Assembly: GCA_013812065.1 (NCBI GenBank)
Contig: JACCUC010000119.1
Coordinates: 1 to 11,323, forward strand
DNA length: 11,323 bases
Reading direction: 5' to 3'
From: Thermoleophilaceae bacterium
Lineage (GTDB): Bacteria > Actinomycetota > Thermoleophilia > Solirubrobacterales > Thermoleophilaceae
The notes beneath the pieces were generated by a model. That model worked only from the letters and a program-made list of their open reading frames with translations. It was not told the DNA's origin and made no database searches. Numbering within the stretch: the first letter of the stretch is position 1; every line of letters starts with the position of its first letter. This document shows positions 6,580 to 11,323 of this stretch, piece by piece. A program made the position numbers and the translations under genes.

Positions 6580-7746
6580 ATGAGCTCCCCCGACGCAGCC
6601 TCGGACGGGCGCGGGCCCGCTACGGCCGCCGACCAGGACGGCGACGACGCCACCCCTACCTTCCTCCACGACCGCCGGCGCATCGCCATGGTCGGAGCCG
6701 GGATGCTGCTCGCCGTCGGGGCCATCTACGTCCTTCTGCCCCAGGTCCTGGGTCTCGACGAGGCTTTCAAGCGGCTCGGCACGGCGGTCTGGTACTGGCT
6801 GGTGGTCGCGGTTCTGTTCATGGTCGCCTCGTTTGCCGCCTACGTCGCGCTGTTTCACGGCGTGCTCGGGGGCACGAGCTCCGACGAGGTGCGCCGGCGG
6901 CTCGACATATCCGCCTCCTACCAGATCACGGTCGCCGGATTCGCGGCCGCGCGCATCTTCTCGGCGGGCGGGGCGGCGGGGATCGCGCTCACCTACTGGG
7001 CCCTGCGCAAGGCGGGCATGGAGCGCCGCCAGGGCGCCTGCCGGATGGTCGCGTTCATCGCCCTCCTCTACACGCTCTACCTGCTCGCGCTGCTGATCTT
7101 CGGAGTTCTCCTGCGGACCGGGGTGCTGCCCGGACCCGCTCCGTTCGGCGGAACGATCGTTCCCGCGTCGATCGCCGGGATCCTGCTCGCGGCCGTCGGC
7201 CTGATCGCCCTCATTCCCGGCGACGTCGAGCGGCGCCTCGGTCGGCTGAGCCGCGACCATCGCCGCATCGACCGGCTGCTCGGCCGTCTCGCCACCGGCC
7301 CGGCGACCGTGGCCACCGGCGTTCGCACGGCGATCGACTACCTGCGCTACCCCCGCCGCGGCGCGCTCGCCGTGGCCGGGGCGATCGGCTACTGGGCCGC
7401 GCAGATCGGCATCCTGTGGGCGAGCTTCGAGGCCTTCGGCGGCGACGTCGCCTTTGCGGTACTCGTGCAGGGCTTCTTCGTCGGCATGATCGCGAACCTG
7501 CTCCCCTCGCCAGCTGGTGGGGTGGGGACGATCGACGCGGGCATGATCGGCGCCTTCCTGCTGTTTCAACAGCCGGCCGAGATCGTGTTCCCGGCCATCC
7601 TCGCCTACCGCACGATCGCCTTCTGGCTGCCGATTCCGCCCGGCGTCGTGGCTACCTTCCAGCTCCGGCGGACGGTCGCGGAGTGGGATCGCGAGCGCGA
7701 CGGCGGCTATACTTCAGAAAGTAAAGTGACGGTGGAGGCCACATGA
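6580..7746 (+). CDS. YbhN/UPF0104-type integral membrane protein (lysylphosphatidylglycerol synthase TM domain family)
   Basis: This 388-residue polytopic protein has a soluble acidic N-terminus (residues 1-30) followed by about eight membrane segments, near 35-55, 72-94, 113-135, 155-178, 192-213, 262-284, 291-310 and 334-358. Family marks are AGFAAARIFSAGGAAG (119-134) and NLLPSPAGGVGTIDAG (306-321), followed by LAYRTIAFWLPIPPG (341-355); these match the TM domain found in MprF and in stand-alone YbhN-like proteins. There is no MprF synthase domain, so it cannot make lysyl-PG itself; stand-alone members are often viewed as possible lipid flippases or transporters, but the substrate is unknown. 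The ATG at 6580 is chosen because the sequence upstream in frame is unlike protein; no clear Shine-Dalgarno precedes it. Its TGA overlaps the trxB ATG (ATGA), implying translational coupling. Confidence 0.85.
   Translation: MSSPDAASDGRGPATAADQDGDDATPTFLHDRRRIAMVGAGMLLAVGAIYVLLPQVLGLDEAFKRLGTAVWYWLVVAVLFMVASFAAYVALFHGVLGGTSSDEVRRRLDISASYQITVAGFAAARIFSAGGAAGIALTYWALRKAGMERRQGACRMVAFIALLYTLYLLALLIFGVLLRTGVLPGPAPFGGTIVPASIAGILLAAVGLIALIPGDVERRLGRLSRDHRRIDRLLGRLATGPATVATGVRTAIDYLRYPRRGALAVAGAIGYWAAQIGILWASFEAFGGDVAFAVLVQGFFVGMIANLLPSPAGGVGTIDAGMIGAFLLFQQPAEIVFPAILAYRTIAFWLPIPPGVVATFQLRRTVAEWDRERDGGYTSESKVTVEAT
7708..7713 (+). promoter_or_regulatory. Possible internal promoter -10 (TATACT) for trxB
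   Basis: TATACT (five of six matches to consensus) lies in a short AT-rich island (7708-7729) that stands out in the GC-rich end of the YbhN-like gene. It would give a leader of about 22 nt carrying GGAGG at 7734-7738, four bases before the trxB ATG. No clear -35 is seen. It would let trxB be expressed apart from the upstream membrane-protein gene. Confidence 0.4.
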
Positions 7747-8786
7747 GCCAGAGCGACCAGGACATCGAAGACGTCATCATCGTGGGGAGCGGGCCCGCGG
7801 GTTACACCGCCGCCCTGTACACCTCCCGCGCCGATCTCAAGCCGCTCGTGGTCGAGGGCTTTCTGTGGGGCGGCCTGCTCCAGCAGACGACCGAGGTCGA
7901 GAACTACCCCGGCTTCCGCGACGGGATCATGGGCCCGGCGCTCATGACGGAGCTGCGCGGGCAGGCCGAGCGCTTCGGCAGCCGCTTCATCACCGATGAG
8001 GCGAGCCGCATCGAGCTCGCGCGCAACGGTGGCCCACACCGGGTCTGGGTCGGCGACCGCGAGCTGCGGGCGCGCTCGGTCATCCTTGCCATGGGCGCCG
8101 AGCCGCGCAAGCTCGGCGTGCCCGGCGAGCAGGAGCTCGCCGCCCGCGGCGTGTCCTACTGCGCGACCTGCGACGCTGCCTTCTTCCGCGACAAGCCGAC
8201 GCTGATCGTGGGCGGCGGCGACAGCGCCATGGAGGAGGCGATCTTCCTGTCGAAGTTCGCCAGCGACGTCAAGCTCGTCCACCGCCGCGACGACTTCCGA
8301 GCCTCGCAGATAATGCTCGATCGCGCGCGCGGGGTCGAGAACATCGAGTTCCTGACCCCGTACGTGGTGGGTCGCTTCGAGGAGGACGGAGGCGGCTCGC
8401 TGGCGCGGGCGGTCCTGCGGGGCGCGAACGGGTCGAGCGACGGCGAGGGCGATCTGCGCGAGCTCGACATCGAGGGAGCCTTCATCGCCGTCGGCCACCG
8501 CCCGAACTCGGGGCTAGTCGAGGGCCAGGTCGAGACCGACGAGGACGGCTACGTGCTCACCGAGGGCAAGTCCACGCGTACGAGCCTCGAGGGGGTGTTC
8601 GCCGCCGGCGATCTTGTCGACCACACCTACCGTCAGGCGGTCACGGCTGCCGGCACCGGCTGCCAGGCCGCACTCGACGCCGAGCGCTGGCTACGGGACA
8701 CCCCGTACAGCATCGAGGCCCACTGGGTCTCGCACGACGAGGTCGACGCCGCGACCGCGGGCGCAGGAGCCGAGGCCGCGGCGTAA
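7743..8786 (+). CDS. trxB: Thioredoxin reductase (NADPH-dependent, FAD flavoprotein)
   Basis: TrxB passes electrons from NADPH through FAD and a redox disulfide to thioredoxin, in the cytoplasm. The 347-residue protein has the FAD-binding GSGPAG (15-20), the QTTEVENYPGF segment (48-58) of low-molecular-weight TrxB, the active-site disulfide C140-A-T-C143, the NADPH-binding GGGDSA (157-162), the HRRDDFRAS segment expected for binding the NADPH 2'-phosphate, and the C-terminal FAD motif GVFAAGD followed by YRQAVTAAGTGCQAAL. The Ala-rich C-terminal tail (about 25 residues) is longer than the minimal family. The ATG at 7743 follows GGAGG at four bases' spacing and overlaps the stop of the upstream gene by four bases. 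No thioredoxin gene is adjacent in this window. Substrate specificity toward thioredoxin is inferred from family membership. Confidence 0.95.
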   Translation: MSQSDQDIEDVIIVGSGPAGYTAALYTSRADLKPLVVEGFLWGGLLQQTTEVENYPGFRDGIMGPALMTELRGQAERFGSRFITDEASRIELARNGGPHRVWVGDRELRARSVILAMGAEPRKLGVPGEQELAARGVSYCATCDAAFFRDKPTLIVGGGDSAMEEAIFLSKFASDVKLVHRRDDFRASQIMLDRARGVENIEFLTPYVVGRFEEDGGGSLARAVLRGANGSSDGEGDLRELDIEGAFIAVGHRPNSGLVEGQVETDEDGYVLTEGKSTRTSLEGVFAAGDLVDHTYRQAVTAAGTGCQAALDAERWLRDTPYSIEAHWVSHDEVDAATAGAGAEAAA

Positions 8787-8801
8787 GAGGACGCGGCAGG
8801 C

Positions 8802-8840
8802 CGGCGGCGGTCCGGCGGTCGTCTGTAGCCTCCGCCGCCG
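8802..8840. other. GC-rich inverted repeat between trxB and the hotdog gene
   Basis: CGGCGGCGG at 8802-8810 pairs with CCGCCGCCG at 8832-8840 to give a 9-bp stem with a 21-nt loop, starting 16 nt after the trxB stop and ending two bases before the next ATG. No T-tract follows, so it is not a classical terminator; the low-complexity CCG/CGG runs may be chance in such GC-rich DNA. The loop contains TAGCCT (8826-8831), a weak TANNNT -10 candidate for the next gene. Confidence 0.3.
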
Positions 8841-8842
8841 CC

Positions 8843-9274
8843 ATGACCCTCACCCACCACGAGCTCTGCTTCGGCTGCGGCATCGCCAACCTCTTCGGGC
8901 TTCAGATGGAGGTCGAACCGGCGGAGGGGGGCGAGGGAGTGAGCGGCCGCTTCTTCGTCAAGCAGGACCACCAGGGCCCGCCCGGCCTCGCCCACAGCGG
9001 GGTGCTCGCCTGCGCGCTCGACGAGGCGATGGCCCTCTGCGTCCTGGCCGAGGGCGAGGGCGAGGGCGTGCGCACCGGACGCCTCGAGGTCGACTACGTC
9101 GCACCGGCGCCCGTCGGCACCTTCGTGCGCGTCGACGCCCGCGTCGAGCGGCGCGAGGAACGGCGGCTCGAGGTCGGCGCCGAGGCGCGCGGCGTCGGCG
9201 GCGAGCGCATGTTGATCGCCAAGGCGAGCGCGCGCTTCGACCGCATTGACGGGAACCCCGGCGAAGCGCGCTAG
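8843..9274 (+). CDS. PaaI/THEM4-like hotdog-fold thioesterase
   Basis: This 143-residue protein has the size and motif order of single-domain hotdog thioesterases, which hydrolyse acyl-CoA thioesters. It opens with CFGCGIANLFGL (9-20), a Cys-rich start common in this PaaI-like subgroup, then GLAHSGVLACALDEAMA (48-64) with H51, D60 and E61 in the positions of the family HGGxxxxLLDE motif, and the central strand pair TGRLEVDYVAPAPVGTFV (78-95). There is no signal peptide. The ATG at 8843 lacks a Shine-Dalgarno and sits 11 nt after a weak TANNNT box. The gene begins 56 nt after trxB and ends 40 nt before the aconitase gene. The natural acyl-CoA substrate cannot be inferred. Confidence 0.83.
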   Translation: MTLTHHELCFGCGIANLFGLQMEVEPAEGGEGVSGRFFVKQDHQGPPGLAHSGVLACALDEAMALCVLAEGEGEGVRTGRLEVDYVAPAPVGTFVRVDARVERREERRLEVGAEARGVGGERMLIAKASARFDRIDGNPGEAR

Positions 9275-9314
9275 GTTTCACAGCGCGCCACCGACCGCGG
9301 GAAGCAGAGGTCCC

Positions 9315-11323
9315 ATGCCCGAGAACCTGACGCGCCAGATCCTCAAGCAGCACCTCGTCGAGGGCGACCTCGAGCCGGGATCGCCGATCTCGCTCAAGAT
9401 CGACCAGACGCTCCTCCAGGACGCGACCGGGACGATGGCGCTGATGCAGTTCGAGCAGCTCGGGGTGTCGCGCGTGGCCGTCGACCGCGCGGTTCAGTAC
9501 ATCGACCACAACGTCGTCCAGCTCGACCACAAAAACCCCGACGACCACCGCATGCTGCAGGCGCTTGCACGCAAGTACGGGATCCACTACTCGCGTCCGG
9601 GCAACGGGATCAGCCACTACATATCGGTCGAGCGGTTCGCCAAGCCGGGCCAGATCATGGTCGGGGCCGACTCTCACACGACGACGAGCGGGGCGATGGG
9701 GATGATCGCGATCGGCGCGGGCGGGCTCGACGTGGCCGTGGCCATGGGCGGATATCCGTACGCGATCGCCTGTCCCGCCGTGGTTCAGGTTCAGCTAGAG
9801 GGTGAGCTAGAGCGTCCGTGGGTCCAGTCGAAGGACATCATCCTCGAGCTCCTGCGCCGGCTCTCCGCGAGCGGGGGCAAGGGCAAGGTCTTCGAGTTCA
9901 CGGGGCCGGGCACCGCCGACCTGTCGATTCCCGAGCGCGGCACGATCGCCAACATGATCGCCGAGCTCGGTGCGACCTCGGCGGTCTTTCCGCCCGACGA
10001 GGAGACCCGCGGGTGGCTGCGCGTGCAGGAACGCGAGGAGGACTTCGCCGAGATGGGGCCCGAGGAGGGTGCGACCTACGACGAGCGCGTCGACATCGAC
10101 CTCGAACAGCTCGGGCCGCTCGTGGCCAAGCCGTCGAATCCGGACAACGTCGTCGGAGTCGAGGAGGTCGCCGGCACCGCGCTCGCGCAGGTGTGCTTCG
10201 GCTCGTCGGTCAACTCCGCCTACGTCGACCTCGCTCTCCCGGGCGCCGTGCTCGACGACAAGGGCGGTCAGATCGTGCATCCGTCGGTGACCGCCAACGC
10301 CACCCCGGGCTCGCGCCAGATCCTCGCCGCCATCGCCGAGTCGGGGGTCTACCGCCAGCTCGTCGAGGGTGGGGTCCGGATGCTCGAGCCCGTGTGCGGC
10401 CCGTGCGTCGGCATGGGTCAGGCGCCGCCCTCGAACGCGAACTCGCTGCGGACCTTCAACCGCAACTTCCCCGGCCGCTCCGGCACGTCCGAGGACTCGG
10501 TGTACCTGTGCTCGCCCGCGGTGGCGGCGATCTCCATGCTCTCCGGAAAGATCACCGATCCGCGCGAGTACGGCGATGCGCCCGAGCTGCTGCCGCTGCC
10601 CGAGCTCAAGCCCTACCTCGACGATATCCACATCTTCCCGCCGGCGGAGGGGGAGGAAGCCGAGCGAATCGAGATCCCGCGCGGTCCCAACATCAAGACC
10701 CCGCCCGAGCACACCCCGATCGAGGACTCGATCGAGGCGAGGATCGCGACTGTGCAGCCCGACGACATCTCGACCGGCGACCTCGCGCCCGACGGCGTCG
10801 AGGTCATGAGCTACCGCTCGAACATCCCCGCCATCGCCGAGTTCACGTTCCGCCACCGCGATCCCGAGTTCCGCAGCCGGCTCAAGGAGTGGGGCGAGGG
10901 CTTCATCGTCGGCGGCGACAACTACGGCCAGGGCTCCTCGCGCGAGCACGCCGCGCTCGCGCCGCTCCAGCTCGGGGTCAAGGCGGTGTTCGCGAAGTCG
11001 TTCGCACGGATCCACCGGCGCAACCTCGTGGCGCAGGGGATCCTTGCGCTGCTGTTCAAGGACGACTCCGACTATGACCGCGCGGAGGTGGGGCAGGCGT
11101 GGTCACTTCCGAATATCCGGCAGGAGCTCGCGGACGGGGCGAAGGAGATCACGGTACGGATCGACGACACCGGCGACGAGTTCACGGTGATCCACGACCT
11201 CGCGCCGACCGAGCGCGAGATGCTCGTCCTCGGCGGGCTGCTGAACTACCTCAAGGAGAAGGGCCGGCAGGTGTCGGCAAACGGGGCGACTCCCGACGGT
11301 GCGCACTCCGCCGGCACGGGGGA
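9315..11323 (+). CDS. Aconitate hydratase (aconitase family), 3' end cut by window edge
   Basis: Aconitase interconverts citrate and isocitrate in the TCA cycle using a [4Fe-4S] cluster. From the ATG at 9315 (AGAGG four bases upstream) 669 codons are open to the right edge with no stop. Conserved parts in order are KIDQTLLQDATGTMA (residues 28-42), GADSHTTTSGAMG with D119-S120-H121, CGPC (C361, C364; cluster ligands), FNRNFPGR (381-388; substrate arginines R383 and R388), and the swivel-domain GSSREH (540-545). The layout, with the swivel domain after a linker of about 75 residues, fits the shorter aconitase type of about 650 residues, so most of the protein is probably present. Oddly, the segment aligned with the classical cluster ligand motif GSCTNSS reads CFGSSVNS (294-301): the usual Cys is Ser298, and the nearest Cys is C294. 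Third-position GC is near saturation, like its right-hand neighbours. Confidence 0.92.
   Translation, partial: MPENLTRQILKQHLVEGDLEPGSPISLKIDQTLLQDATGTMALMQFEQLGVSRVAVDRAVQYIDHNVVQLDHKNPDDHRMLQALARKYGIHYSRPGNGISHYISVERFAKPGQIMVGADSHTTTSGAMGMIAIGAGGLDVAVAMGGYPYAIACPAVVQVQLEGELERPWVQSKDIILELLRRLSASGGKGKVFEFTGPGTADLSIPERGTIANMIAELGATSAVFPPDEETRGWLRVQEREEDFAEMGPEEGATYDERVDIDLEQLGPLVAKPSNPDNVVGVEEVAGTALAQVCFGSSVNSAYVDLALPGAVLDDKGGQIVHPSVTANATPGSRQILAAIAESGVYRQLVEGGVRMLEPVCGPCVGMGQAPPSNANSLRTFNRNFPGRSGTSEDSVYLCSPAVAAISMLSGKITDPREYGDAPELLPLPELKPYLDDIHIFPPAEGEEAERIEIPRGPNIKTPPEHTPIEDSIEARIATVQPDDISTGDLAPDGVEVMSYRSNIPAIAEFTFRHRDPEFRSRLKEWGEGFIVGGDNYGQGSSREHAALAPLQLGVKAVFAKSFARIHRRNLVAQGILALLFKDDSDYDRAEVGQAWSLPNIRQELADGAKEITVRIDDTGDEFTVIHDLAPTEREMLVLGGLLNYLKEKGRQVSANGATPDGAHSAGTG

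Noticed and set aside
6529..7569. 346-codon minus-strand frame opposite the YbhN-like gene
   Set aside because: Highly charged composition and overlap with a clear membrane protein gene mark it as a shadow.
7707..8498. 263-codon minus-strand frame opposite trxB
   Set aside because: Shadow of trxB; no family features.
9051..9067. Short GAGGGC tandem repeat
   Set aside because: Falls in frame within the hotdog gene and encodes an EGEGEG stretch; too short to be a meaningful repeat element.
9807..11015. 402-codon minus-strand frame opposite the aconitase
   Set aside because: Typical open antisense frame in GC-saturated DNA; the plus strand carries all aconitase motifs and the minus product resembles no family I know.
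1..11323. CRISPR arrays, tRNA/rRNA genes, transposases, toxin-antitoxin or defence genes
   Set aside because: No regularly spaced repeats, recognisable RNA genes or such protein motifs were seen on either strand.

Overview
The window is about 11.3 kb of very GC-rich bacterial DNA carrying housekeeping metabolism: a minus-strand aerobic terminal-oxidase operon on the left, and a plus-strand set of mostly single or paired metabolic genes on the right. GC-saturated third codon positions across the right two thirds, a TANNNT -10 box placed six bases before an ATG (leaderless style), and the gene types suggest a high-GC aerobic actinobacterium, possibly Thermoleophilia-like. That placement is inference from style, not from any search.

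Minus strand, read from right to left: a crotonase-fold enoyl-CoA hydratase/isomerase (4853-5656), then ctaC (COX subunit II), ctaD (subunit I), ctaE (subunit III), ctaF (subunit IV) and ctaG (Cu assembly factor, cut by the left edge). Spacers between ctaC and ctaF are 20-32 nt, so ctaCDEF looks like one transcript. A perfect 9-bp hairpin sits between ctaF and ctaG. Together these genes encode a haem-copper oxidase of the A1 type with all visible Cu_A, Cu_B and haem ligands, plus a membrane factor for its copper loading.

Plus strand: an MBL-fold UPF0173/UlaG-like hydrolase (5708-6367) divergent from the crotonase gene; a gap of about 210 nt with one possible promoter; a YbhN/UPF0104 multi-pass membrane protein (6580-7746) whose stop overlaps the start of thioredoxin reductase trxB (7743-8786); a small PaaI-like hotdog thioesterase (8843-9274); and an aconitase (9315 to beyond the right edge).

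No undescribed defence, mobile or biosynthetic system is visible. Two signals deserve a second look. First, third-position GC falls inside ctaD from about 99% at its 5' end to about 84% toward its 3' end, and to about 70% in short samples of ctaE and ctaG; this suggests either recombination/transfer or a chimeric assembly joined in this conserved gene. Second, the aconitase has GSS where the classical family has the Fe-S ligand in GSC, with another cysteine four residues upstream.
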